DNA of 64,000 nucleotides, taken from Prinia subflava (taxonomy: Eukaryota > Chordata > Aves > Passeriformes > Cisticolidae). Numbering within the stretch: position 1 is the first letter of the stretch; each line of letters begins with the position of its first letter. The notes beneath the pieces are model-generated. The model made no database searches and was not told the DNA's origin. It worked only from the letters and a program-made list of their open reading frames with translations. Shown here in pieces: positions 25,882 through 36,891 of this stretch. The translations under genes and the position numbers were made by a program. The DNA lies in assembly GCF_021018805.1 (NCBI RefSeq), contig NC_086247.1:136441602-136505601 (forward strand). The letters are read 5' to 3'.

Positions 25882-28800
25882 TTCTGTTACCTTGATTGGT
25901 CTCTGTTGGTCACCCAATGACATATTCAGGCTTCACATGAACAGAGAAAGTTGAAGCACTTGATGGTTATGTCTTAAAAGCTTGAGGACCTGAAAGTATT
26001 ATCCCAGATGAGAGTGGGTGCTGCCTAATCCCATTGATGTAACCAAAAAACAAACAGGAGCACCTATAAGTGCAGATGTCCTTCAAAGCAGCATTTCTAT
26101 TTCTGCCAGAATTCTAACCCCAAATTATCTCTTTATTGTAGTTTTCAATAATTTGACAGATTTTAATGTTAAATGGCCAGACTCTCTCCCAGGAACCAAA
26201 AGTCTGGCCAAAAGTTATGGTTCACCCTATTATTTTGAAATAACTCCACAAATTCAATCAAAGGCATAGACAGGAGTCCGTTTTTTTTGTTTTTTAGTGT
26301 TCATGTACTAGTTATTGAAGACATAATTCCAATTTCTATCGGTTTGTAAAGAAGACAAAAATGAAGACAAAATGACGCTGCTGAGCTGTTTGTACTACAA
26401 AAATCATTCCAGTTCCCTCTCATGGCCAGATGTTCAGAGTAGTTCTGCAGTGCATTTTCAAGGAGGGGGAGGAAAAAAATTGCTTTTTGTGGTTTCAGAT
26501 TTCTTCCCTTTACTGAAACAGTGAGACACGTAATGGCTGTCATTTTGAATAAGATGGTGGTGAATAAGAGTAAAATAAATTGAAAAAATGACTCCAGGAA
26601 ATTTGAAGTATTTGTATAATTAATGTAACAAAAATGACTTTTTTCCCCCATTTCTGAAATGTTTTACTATACTCCTGTAAAATTTAGTGGAGGTAATCTT
26701 TTAGAAAGATTAAACGTATAAGGGAGAAGAGCCTTCCCAACAGCAATTTTGGAAGTGCTCAAGGGAAAAAATGTTCAGTGAAAGGTGGTGTTATGAAATT
26801 AATTATAGAAATTTTTAGAAGATACAAGAGGCAAAAAAAATAAAGTTGGTTTTCTACAAATGAAAATGGGCAATAACTCTGTTACTTGTGGGAAATACAT
26901 GGTGATGGAAAGATAATGCCAAATGAAAAAGAATAAAAGCACTTTCTCCCATTGATACTAAGCACCCCAATAACTAGAAAAACTCTTTAAGAACCCCGAA
27001 GGACCCCTGTAGATAACATTTTAAACCTTGTTTAGCCCTATCCATGAAGACTTGTGGAGATAATGACACAGTTTAGGGAACTGCCTCAGGACATGCTAGG
27101 GAATTACAGGCACTCAGTTCTAAACTAAACTGTTGAAAACTATTCTTGATGATTCTAATATGTCAAGTGGGAGAACATTTAGGCACCCACAGCTTTAAGT
27201 GTGTGTAGTGTAGGTTAAGGAAGTGATGCTTTAACCTGAGGCATGGTGGTGGAAGAGGAGATGCTAATTGGTTAAGACTCAAATCAAATAAATATGTATA
27301 TATACACACTTTGTTTTCTGTAAGAAAACAGTCTGCACAGCAGTCTCAGAATTATCATGAAGTTTTCAACATAGCAGAACAGCTGTGTGATTCTGTGATT
27401 TCTTTTAAGAAGTTCCAATTGGCTTTTGCTTTTCTTACAAAATTATACCTGCCAAAATTGTCAGACAGTGACACTATTTACAGTATATTTTTGTGCAGAA
27501 GAAAACTTTTTACTTTTCCTTCTGTGAAGCAGAAACCTGGAGCAGGTGTACACAAAAGGTCCATTTTTATGTACTTGTCAACTATTATAGCTTTTACTAC
27601 TCTGACGAAACAGAGTTGTGTTTATGATTGACACAAGTCACATACAAATAGATGAAAGAAAGTTTAATACATGTTACGTGTAGGAATATTTTCTAACAGG
27701 GATATAATTAGAATTAAAATCCTATCAAAAGAAGCTGTGTGTATTTTTTGCTCTTACATTTTCATGGCCAAGAGCAAAATAAAGTAGGGGGAAATCACCA
27801 CTCATAGGTGTTTTGGAAGATAGAGAAATTATATTTAAAGGATTGATGCAAGCTTAAAAAGTAATTGATTTTAGAAAAGCACCTAAAAGTAAATATTAAC
27901 CTGCTTTCTGTATCTGAGTCTTGCTGCCTGTTTTGAGTTCCTAGTAACTTTTGTTAATGAGATAGACTTATCTATGTTTCTGTATGTAATTTTTCTGTGT
28001 ACTATTATTAGAGCAAAGTTTACATAAAATTCAGCTTACTTCATAAAAGAACTAAACACAAAAAGAAAAAAAAATCCCCAAAAAATGAAAACTACATCAA
28101 TTCCAGTGATCCCTGAAGTCTAACTTTTGAATATTCAAGTAAATTTTATGTTATGAGGAGCTGTCACTACTTCACAGCTATGGATGCCAAAGCAATTATG
28201 TTCGCAAACCTTGAGATGAGTCTGTTTTTTTACCCTCTCACTTGGGAGCAGGGAAGCAATTTGGCTCAATATTTAGGCAATTAATGTTGAAATTAGCTCC
28301 AACTTCTGAATTTTAAAGGGTTTAGAAAACTATAGTCACATATAAATGAGCTTTCTGGCACTTCTCAAAGAATACCATTTTCTGAATCAGGCATTAGCTT
28401 TAAAATGTGGGTGGAGGTAGGAGCAAGAATCTGGCAATCCTATCCCTGCTAGAGCTGGGTGCTGTTGTGAGGCAGGAAGTGATGGAAGTCCAGCCTGAAA
28501 TGTCTTGTTGAAAACACCCAGGATCTTGCAGCTGAGGGACGAAGTGAGCAATGGGAACTGGGAAAGATGCTTTGGAAGATGAAATTTTTCTGACCTATAT
28601 TTATGCTGCTCCTTAGTGTGCCCTCCCTTTGGAAAGAAGCTGCTCTCTCCCAGGTGACTTCTCCAACTCTGTCATGAGCTGTTTGAGTTAAAGTTTAGTG
28701 CAAGCATCCCAGCTGTTGGTCTCCTTTATCCTCCAGAAAGTGGGATCAGCTGCCAGGGTGAGCTCTATCTCGCTAGAGCAGAGAGGTGGCGAGGAATGGC

Positions 28801-29287
28801 TGCGGGAAGGGGTTTGTGTTCAGTTGCAGCAAATTGCTTCTAGTGTTTTCAAGAAGGCATGTGAAGGTTTGTAAATATTTATGTCTCTCAAAATCTAGAA
28901 GGAAACTTCACAACATGATGGAAGGCATACACCTAAGGTCAAGTCTTTATTATTGTTGAATTTCAAAGCCCAGCAGAGAGGCAGGGTGTCTAAGGAAAGG
29001 TTAAATTATCTGTGTAGGAAGAATTTTAGGCAAAGAAACAATATGTGAATTGCTACTCATTCTAATTTTACCAATAGTGATGTGAATGGTGACATCGTAT
29101 CAGGCTGTCTTGGCCGATTTTCCAGTTATAATTTGCCGTTTTTTCAGTACGATGATGAATTTGTGTCCAGGAACAATCAAAGAACAAATACTGTGACATT
29201 AAAAATGTGATTTATTTGATAGTTAGCTTCCAGTCAGTCACAGCAAGGAGCTATTGCATCACTGCAGGAGATAAAGATCTCACCTGA
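25882..29287. other. AT-rich unique DNA with a GC-richer 0.5-kb block
   Basis: There is no gene or recognised mobile element. 27311-27631 is open for 107 codons in AT-rich sequence and shows nothing family-like. 28390-28850 is GC-richer and lacks open frames on either strand, suggesting an old unrecognised repeat or a regulatory block. A short TATATACACAC run lies at 27296-27310. Confidence 0.6.
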
Positions 29288-29412
29288 GTCACAGAATATT
29301 CTGTATTGGAAGAAACCCACAGCAATCATCAACTCCAACTCGTAAGTGAATGGCTCATCCAGGGACTGAACACATGACCTTGGTGTTATTAGCTGAGCTA
29401 ATCTCAGGGAGA
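29288..29412 (-). mobile_element. Decayed tRNA-Ile/CR1 SINE (TguSINE1-like)
   Basis: Read on the minus strand the element starts near 29412 with GATTAGCTCAG, then CTAATAACACCAAGGTCATG and a B-box-like GTTCAGTCCC; these match the left arm, anticodon region and T arm of tRNA-Ile. The rest, down to 29288, is the reverse complement of a CR1-X-like tail ending CAGAATATTCTGTGACTC on that strand. tRNA-Ile heads on CR1 tails are known from the songbird SINE TguSINE1, which is mobilised by CR1. About 17 bases between TAGCTCAG and CTAATAAC are missing, removing the 3' part of the A box, so this copy cannot be transcribed normally by RNA polymerase III. Confidence 0.82.
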
Positions 29413-30547
29413 ATTATTACTCTCTAAATTTTAGATTCTATGTGGTTTAAAAGATGCTCCTATCCCATGAAGGCTTTACGTTGGAAACGCTTGAAGGCCT
29501 CATTTAAAACCTGCTGACCTAACATTGGCCTTATGAACGATTGTATGGCAAGAGAGGCTTTGCTAAGCCTGCCGAGGAGTTTGCTGTCAGTACAGGCTGC
29601 CTTAGGGTAGCAGACAGGCTGTGAAGAGGTTAAGTTGGGATTGGTGAAAAACAGCTTAATTCAAGTATCATCTCTGATTTCCACTGAAACAGGAAGGCTG
29701 TAAGTGGGAGTAATTTGAACATATAGGAGTTGGGGGAGTAGAAGGAAGGACATTTACTGAGCTTAGGTGAATCCTCACACTCATTTTCCTCCTCTTTGAG
29801 TATCCCATGACATAATTACCATTGACTGAGCTGAGGAGGTTAAGATAGTCACACAGAGAATTTTATGTGTCTGCCTTGAGATATACAGCCAAAACAGTGT
29901 GTCCCAGGAAAAACTGTGGAGCAGGTCAGGCTCCTTCACCAATACCTGTGCTGCTGGCAGGCAAAGCCTGATCTGTCTCAAGGCATCCTCTGGCATGTCC
30001 TAAACCACCAGAGGTCTGGGAATGTGTTTGCTCCAAAACAGAAAGGGGGATTAGTATTGAGAAAGCATAATCATGGTACATGGGTTTAAGTTGCCTTATA
30101 ATATCCTGTAAACAAGAATTCACATTTCCTTGGGCTGGCTTTTGAGATTGCAAGTTATATTTTAATGTAGTACTCCTAAAGGCTTGGTAAGCTGGTAAGT
30201 AGTTCTGTGTTTAAGGAATTAAATGTTGTTTGGTTGCAGAGCTTAGTATGAAATACATGCTTTGTGGTGTGTAGCTATTTCGGAGTTTAAATATAGATGT
30301 TACTAAAAATAATGTAAACTCTTCATTTCTAGTAGTAATTTCTCTTGTTATCATTTAGACCGATCTGAGTGACTGTGACATTTTTCCCAGCAAAGACTAA
30401 TTATATTGCTTTTAGGTGTATGTGGTCCCTGAGACAAGTGTGGAGGGTTTTGTATTGTTTTGATATTTATTTCTTTTAGTAGAACTAAACCAGTGCAGCA
30501 CCAGCCTTATTTGCTAGTGACTCTTTCAGTTCTGGAGCTCATGAAAT
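29413..30547. other. Unique non-coding DNA
   Basis: I see no gene or recognised repeat. Open frames of 71-75 codons on the minus strand between 29781 and 30153 overlap each other and have no domain. A pyrimidine-rich run ending in TTTTAG at 30467-30479 would be a plausible splice acceptor, but no continuing exon can be demonstrated. Confidence 0.6.
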
Positions 30548-30865
30548 ATGGCTATGAATTATCTGCAGATATACGAAAATCTCTTCACACTTATGAGCAA
30601 GGAAGTAACTAACAACATCACATTTGTTATCATCAATGACACCAAGAAAGATCTTAATCTGATTGTTTGGACTCAAACAAACCTTGCAGCAACCACTGCC
30701 CATCCTGATCCTCTCTCATTGCTGGTTCCTAAGGTACTTCAAAGAGAACATGATGCTCATATGAGAAACAGAGAAGATATTTCTGGTTTTCTACTTAACC
30801 TTGCAAATCACTTAGCAGGAATCAGTGAAACATTCCAGCATGGAGAAACTATTCACAATTTTTGA
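30548..30865 (+). pseudogene. Unidentified 105-codon open frame, possible retrogene remnant
   Basis: From ATG at 30548 to TGA at 30863-30865 the frame is open for 105 codons. Unlike other open frames here, the product has a balanced soluble-protein composition: no low-complexity run, no cysteine excess, and alternating charged and hydrophobic residues. A stop codon lies two codons before the ATG. In the frame one base earlier, about 30514-30609 is also open and reads as a plausible helix (LVTLSVLELMKYGYEL). The two frames overlap at about 30548-30609, as a frameshifted old coding sequence might look. I do not recognise the family. There is no poly(A) tail, target duplication or clear splice site. 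Chance remains a real alternative. Confidence 0.25.
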
Positions 30866-32403
30866 GGGATGGAGGTTTACACAGTTCAGGCTTACATTGT
30901 TTTAACACACCATCCAACCCTGGTGAAAGTGGAGACAAAGAATCATTTATTTATTGTTCTGCTTTTTTCATTATCCCAGGGCTAAAGTAAACCCCAGGCT
31001 CTTGTGGCCAATATGTTATTCCTCAATGCTAGAACTGTCCCAGGCAAGCTTTTTATATGGATTTGAAATGATCTTCTAAGAGGCCCAGGTGAGTTGTTCT
31101 GTTTAGTTGATTTTTTTTCCTTTTAATCTCATTAGAAACATTTGGCTTGAAAGTGGGACACACAAAACTAAAATAAACAAGGCATTGATACTAGGCTTGG
31201 ACTTTATAGCATTAGAAGTTGATATTTTTGAGTTTAGAAAAGATGGAGTAAATTTCAGACAAATTTTTATTACAGACTTTGAAAGAAGTATTTTAAAAAT
31301 ATATTAAAAAAATTGGTCTCATTCTGAATAAAATTATTCTATATTAATATTAAAATATAGAAAAAACAGTCAATATTAGCAAAGTAGACCTATGTCAATA
31401 TTGGCAAAATAGACATATCATTGCATGTAAACTGGGATTTATTTATTCAGTGTCTAATTATGTTATACCTTTTTAGTGAATTATGAAAGTGTTTTGACTT
31501 AGAATTATTTTTTTCTTTTTCAAGAGAGTGAAAGTTTGACTTCTGTGGTTAAGTAGGCTCTGGTGGTGAAAGGTTTGATTCCCTTTTTTGCCAGGCACAT
31601 TTTGCATAACCTTGGCAAAGTCATTTCATCATTATGTGATTCTTAGTTCCTCACTGAATTCTTAAGGATAGTAATGTAAAACCTGTAGCTGATACATTAT
31701 TCTGTTCAGGTGTAGGTTTTTCCTCTGGACACCTATACCTAAACATGAATTAATTATGGAAGAGAAAATGAAAGTCCATTTTGGCCAACAGTACTTGCTG
31801 AAGAACAGCAGTCTCATAGTTATATAAGGTGATATATAACATTAATAGTAACCTGACTGCATTTATGAGAAATACTGTGGAAAGCTTTTGACCTTCTTTG
31901 TTTGATTAGAATTTTTATTCATCTTTATAATTTACAATAGAAATTGTGGAATTTGCCAGTTTTGCGTGTAAAAATAGTCTGTAATTTTTTAATATTTAAG
32001 TTTATTCCAAAATACCTGTGATCCATCAGACTATGAGCTTATAAATACATAATTAATTTCAGTCATGAAATGAGCAGAATTTTTTTTTTTTTTTAATATT
32101 TGGCTTTACACAGTGACTGGACAAACATTCCTCTGAAATCTAAGACTGTGATTGATGTGTAGCAACAAAGAGTAAAATATTGAATACTGTTGCATCAAGA
32201 GGCATTAATACTTTATGTAAATCACTTCCTACTTACCAAAGGCTTTGCTTACTTCCTATCTAGAAGGAAGGAAGGCATGGAGATGTACAGTGTTGGCAGG
32301 AATAAATGGTGGATGATGCTTTCAGGACCTTGCTCTACATGGAGCTGTATAGATAATGGGTTTGCCAGTTCTGGATTTGGGGCTGATTCTGTTGCAGACT
32401 GCA
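30866..32403. other. AT-rich unique DNA with a 25-bp tandem duplication
   Basis: No gene is seen. 31290-32100 is one of the most AT-rich parts of the window, with a T/A run at 32080-32096. The only local structure I can support is a two-copy 25-bp tandem repeat at 31369-31418. Nothing resembling a CR1, LTR or SINE is present. Confidence 0.6.
31369..31418. repeat. Two-copy 25-bp tandem duplication
   Basis: Unit 1 (31369-31393) starts GTCAATATTAGCAAAG and unit 2 (31394-31418) starts GTCAATATTGGCAAAA. They differ at three of 25 positions. This is a small tandem duplication that has since diverged. Confidence 0.9.
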
Positions 32404-32503
32404 TGTTTTAGTGGTGAGCACAGTGGTTCTGGGTTAACAATTGGACTCTATGATCTCAGAGCTCTTTTCCAACCTTAATTATTCTATGGATCTATAATTT
32501 TAT
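32404..32503 (+). mobile_element. CR1 LINE 3' tail, short fragment
   Basis: The stretch with ATTGGACTCTATGATCTCAG and CTTTTCCAACCTTAATTATT, ending in ATTCTATGGATCTATAA, is the last ~100 bases of a CR1 element. The degenerate 8-bp terminal repeat (ATTCTATG type) marks the 3' end at about 32503, so the element lies on the plus strand. Everything upstream of the 3' UTR is missing or too diverged to see, and there is no coding capacity. Confidence 0.85.
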
Positions 32504-35040
32504 GACGGTAAAACACAATAAGAAGTCACACAACAGGGGAGGGAGAGCTGTTAGGCCTGTCTGGTGGTGCCAGTAGGTGTTATTTGAATGTTGTTAGTCT
32601 CTGTAACCACAGCAGCACAGTGGGAAATCCTTGATTTGCAGGGGATCTGTGATTTGTCTCTGACCACAGGAAGTCATCTCCATCACCCACCACAGCCCCA
32701 CTCTGCAAAGTGCAGTACACAGATCCCCACTGTTGTCCTTCCTGGGCCTAGTGGCTTCTACTTCTCTGTATTTTCAGCTAATTCTATGTGGAAAAAAGGG
32801 CAAGGATGAGGATTTCTGTCAGTGCAGCTATGGCACATGAGGTCATGATAACATCCTGGCCTGGTGGATGAAAAGAGTTCTTAGGAGAAGGGTTTCCACA
32901 TTTTATTGAAAGCAGCAAGGTAGGAACTCAGTTTACCTCCTTAGTTTCTGGAGCTGAGTTAGTGATTCAAGAGAGAATATTATTGAGCTAAAAAGTTGTC
33001 TTCACAATTGTTTCACAGTAATTAAAATCCATAAATTAACTGAACATGGTTGTAAAGAGTTAATGAAGATCAAGAGACAGGAATTCTTTTAAGGATTTTC
33101 ATGAGTATATTCCATGTAAAGAATTTTTCATCTCTCCATCTAAATTGCCTTTTTAGTTTTCTGCTCTTAATTTGAGCTTAAATTTTCTTTTTGTGAGTGA
33201 TTTGAATAGCTATAACTCTATGATTTTTCCAGGAAAACTATTGTAGAGCAGCCACGCATTAACAGTGCATACAGGAGGCTGAGTGCCTGGACAGGAAAGT
33301 TTCTTAGTTTTATATTCAGGATATTTTATTTACATCTGTGTAACACAGACTCACATGGTATATATCTTCTGAACATACATATTGCTGAAAATTATACGTA
33401 GCTATGTTGCCACCACAGAGGTGCATGACAAGCCTTTAATTTCCTGACATATCTTTCAAGGCACAAACCAGTTTGGATGAGAGCTGGGCTGCAATCACTG
33501 GAAGTTTCTACATCCAGTGAGGCAAGAAGGGGCATGTCTGTTCCCTCCCCTAATGTGCCTGTGCATGCTTCATCCTGTTGCTGTTCTCTCCCTCCTTTGA
33601 ATTCAACCTGATAAGAGCTGTGGAGTCCTCCTGGGATTTCCCCTGGGTTGTCTATGAGGGCAACATTTGAAAAGCTGTGGTAAGTTTGCGGCATGTTTGA
33701 GCATATTTGTGGTTAAAGGTAGTTTTATTTTCTGAAATGCTGGTGGTGGTTGGTGGCAATCTGAAACAATTAGGCACTCTTCTTGACAGACCTAGGCAAG
33801 GGTGCTGGACTGAAGATGTTTATGCTTTAAATTATTGAGAGACAGCAAAACTCCACAGAACTGTCCTTATTTCCTGTAAGGCTCTCGGTAATAGCAATGT
33901 ACAAGGGGAGAAGTTACAGCCAGGCTAAGGTGCAGGTTTGTACTAGCTCCCACCAGTCTGAGAATAGATTTCTTCCAGATTACTTAAAATACAGGAGGAG
34001 CTGTGTGGAGAAATCCATTTAGCTGTCGTTTTAAAATCAGCAGAGATGGAGAGCTTTATCTACAGCAGATAAGCTGTTGCTGTATTGTACAAGCACCTGA
34101 ATAATAATGTCTCTTTGTGGTGAGAGGGAACTGCAGTATTTCATCATAAGTTTGCCCAGCTGGTGAAGAGGGTTTCAAACAAAGATTGCCAAGGGAGGGG
34201 AACCACAATATATCGCATTCCTACCAGTCTGATGGCAGTGCCAGTAGGAGATGCCCAGAGCATGGAGAGGAATCACACAGATCAGCAGCAGAGCATCTGA
34301 AGAACAGGCCAAAGGAATTGCTTTGGCCACTACAGTCAGTAAGTTGGCTTCATCAGGGGACCAAGTTAAATGTCTGTGCAAACACACATAGCATGGGCAA
34401 TAAACAGGAGGAGTTAGAGATGTTTGAGGGCTGCAGGGCTGTGGTCTGGTTGTCATCAGTGCTCAGAAGCTGGGTTACTGCTCAGCCTGTCACACTGGTT
34501 TGGGATGGACTCTGCACAGTTCTTGGTGGGCAGTGAACATTTTCAGTCTGTAGATGTTACTTTTGGCAGGAATTCTGTCTGGAATGGTTCAGAATTTGGG
34601 TTATTGTATTCTAAAAGTCTCCACATTTGAAATCCTTGAACATAAAACAATAATAGTTCAAAAACTTTTCTGAAGGAATTAAAAAAGAAAGAACCACCAG
34701 AGTTCCCTCTGCAAATGTATAATTATATTTCCAGATGGCTTCAGTAATTTTGCCCCATCTGTAAGCAGCAAGCTGGGAATGAATTAAGCAAAAGGTAGGC
34801 AGCATTCTTTCTGTCTGTTCTGACAGGTGAGACTTTGGTAGGAGACAGAGAGCCAAGGCTCTAATAGAGCTGTCTGGCAAACAGCCTGGCACACTCCTTG
34901 GCACTGCTACAGGAGTAGCCTTGGAGAAAGCTATGGTAAGGGTCTTCTTTCATGCTGTTCTTTTTCTCCTGGAAAATGCCTTTTGGCAAAAATCAAATTT
35001 CCTTGGTGGAAAAATAGTATTTCTGTGATGCTTTGGATTT

Positions 35041-35063
35041 TTGTTGTTGTTGTTGTTGTTGTT
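35041..35063. repeat. TTG trinucleotide microsatellite
   Basis: About eight perfect TTG units. This is a short simple repeat with no associated element. Confidence 0.95.
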
Positions 35064-35823
35064 AGCAGAGAGCAGTGAGGAGGGAAAGGGAAGCAATGTC
35101 CTGTTACACTAAAAACACCAATTGCAAGGTGGTATGAGATGGCATGAGGTTTCTAGATTTGTACTGCCATTTAGATTTTGTGTGTATGCTCCTTGAAGCT
35201 AAAATCACCTGAAATAAAAACTTTAATTTTATCATATACAATACTTTAATTTACCTGAAATCCCATAGAATTGTTTTATTTTGTGCTCAGAAATCCCCAC
35301 TTCTAATGCTGATTTGGAATGCTGATGATTTAAAATATAAATAAATGGGGGAGAAAAAAAAGTGGATTTTTCCACTGAGATGAATCTCAATTCTAGAAAA
35401 TGTTTCTTCATCTCTGTATTGTTCAAGTTTTGAAATAATTAAGTGGATGCTTGCTTTGTATCTCTAATATTATCAGGCTAAGTGCAGACTACGTCATAAC
35501 TTTATATTCTAATTAGATGTAATTATCCTTTTGTATTTGTTCTGATCCTCATCTGGGATGGGCATTGCAAAATGTCATATATAAGCCACACCCTTCTTGA
35601 ATTTTTTCTTGTGAACATGTGCCAATTGATTAAACTCATTGATTAAAATGTTCTTTATCCCTGCTGAAGACCTTAGAATTTTGCATCGCCCCTGTATCAA
35701 CTGCCCATCATCAGCCATTGGAAGGATTCATACTTAGAAGGACAATTTTGTAGGTACTGCCCCTGTCCCAATACAGTATTGTTTGGTGAGTCCAGATTAG
35801 TCATGCTGAGAAAGGTGCACTCT

Positions 35824-35848
35824 CTTTGTGACATGCAAAGTCACAAAG
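35824..35848. repeat. 9-bp inverted repeat abutting LTR copy B
   Basis: CTTTGTGAC (35824-35832) and its reverse complement GTCACAAAG (35840-35848) enclose a 7-base spacer. The right arm ends exactly where the LTR begins (TGTGTTG at 35849). The retrovirus may have integrated beside a pre-existing symmetric site, or the foldback may have formed later. Confidence 0.85.
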
Positions 35849-36891
35849 TGTGTTGATCCTGGCTAGACCAGGTGCCACCAAATCTGTTCTGTCATTCTCC
35901 TTCTCAGCTGGACAGAGGAGAGAAAATATAGTGAAACGTCATAAGTTGAGATAAGGACAGGGAGAGATCACTCACTGACTACTGTCAGGGCAAAACAGAC
36001 CCGACCTGGAGAAATTAAGTGAAGTTATTATCAATCTAAAGATCAGAGTAGGACAACAAGTAAGTGAGATTAAGTAAATTAAATCTTTAAAAAACCTTTC
36101 CCCCAACCCTTCCTCCTTCCCAGACCTATCTTTATTCCTGATTCTCTACCTCCCATCTCCTGGCAGTGCAGGGAGATGGGGAATGGGGATTATGGTCAGT
36201 TCATCACATGCTGATTCTGATGCTGCTTCCTCCTCAGGGAGAGGAGTCCTTTGCCTGCTCCAGCATGTAGTCTCTCCCCTGGAGCCAGTCCTTTCCAGAC
36301 TTCTGCAATGTCAGTCCTTCCCACAGGTTACAGTTCTTTATGACTTGCTCCAGTGTGGGTCTCCCGTGGGGTCTTTTCCATGGGGTGCAGTCCTTCAGGA
36401 ACAGCCTGGTCCAGCGTGGGTCTCCCACAGGTCCTGCCAGGAGCCTGCTCCAGCTTTGGCTTCCTGGGTGATCACAGCCCCCTTTGGGCATTCACCTGCT
36501 CCAGTGTAGGGTCCTCCATGGCTGCAGGGACACAGCTGCCTCACCATGGGACTGCAGGGGATTCTCAGCTCTGGTACCTGGAGCACCTCCTTCTCCTCCT
36601 TCTTCACTGACCCTGGTGTCTGCAGAGTTGTTGCTCTCATATACTCTCACTCCTTCTCTGGCTGCAAATTACTTCTGCCCAATAACTTTTTCTTTTCCTT
36701 CTTAAATATCTTATCCCAGAGGCTCTACCACCATCACTGATGGCCCAGCCTTGGCCAGTGGTGGGTCCATCCTGGAGCCAGCGTGCATTGGCTCTGTCAA
36801 GACATAGAAGCAGCTTCTGGCAGCTTCTCACAGAAGCTACCCCTGTAGCCCCCCCCAGTACCCAAGCCTTGCCTGGAAAACCAAAACCACA
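35849..36891. mobile_element. Solo LTR of an avian endogenous retrovirus, copy B
   Basis: About 1,043 bp beginning TGTGTTGATCCTGGC and ending near CCACA at 36891. It is the same family and orientation as copy A at 9346-10151. It retains a middle section (about 36270-36540) of imperfect 50-60 bp repeats, each containing a CTCCAG(C/T)GTGGGTC-type core, which copy A has mostly lost. The 3' part with GTCTGCAGAGTTGTTGCTCTC (36618-36638) aligns with copy A. No retroviral genes are attached. Open frames of 80-130 codons on both strands reflect low stop density in the repeats and are not genes. The target duplication was not found, so the end positions are approximate, and the transcriptional strand is not certain. 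Confidence 0.86.

Larger units (their letters stand above)
32504..35848. other. Unique non-coding DNA upstream of LTR copy B
   Basis: No gene is seen. 33400-33690 and 34175-34540 contain open frames of 90-116 codons on both strands that shadow each other; none has domains. A TTG microsatellite lies at 35041-35063. 35160-35700 is AT-rich and repeat-free. A 9-bp inverted repeat abuts the LTR at 35824-35848. Confidence 0.6.

Noticed and set aside
25604..25954. Open frames encoding poly-Phe (plus) and poly-Lys (minus)
   Set aside because: They are translations of the 44-T tract inside the solo LTR.
36183..36640. Overlapping open frames of 80-116 codons on both strands
   Set aside because: They fall inside LTR copy B and reflect its internal repeats and low stop density.
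9346..36891. The two LTRs at 9346 and 35849 as the ends of one provirus
   Set aside because: The 26 kb between them holds other independent insertions and unique DNA but no retroviral genes. The two copies are also clearly diverged and of different length.
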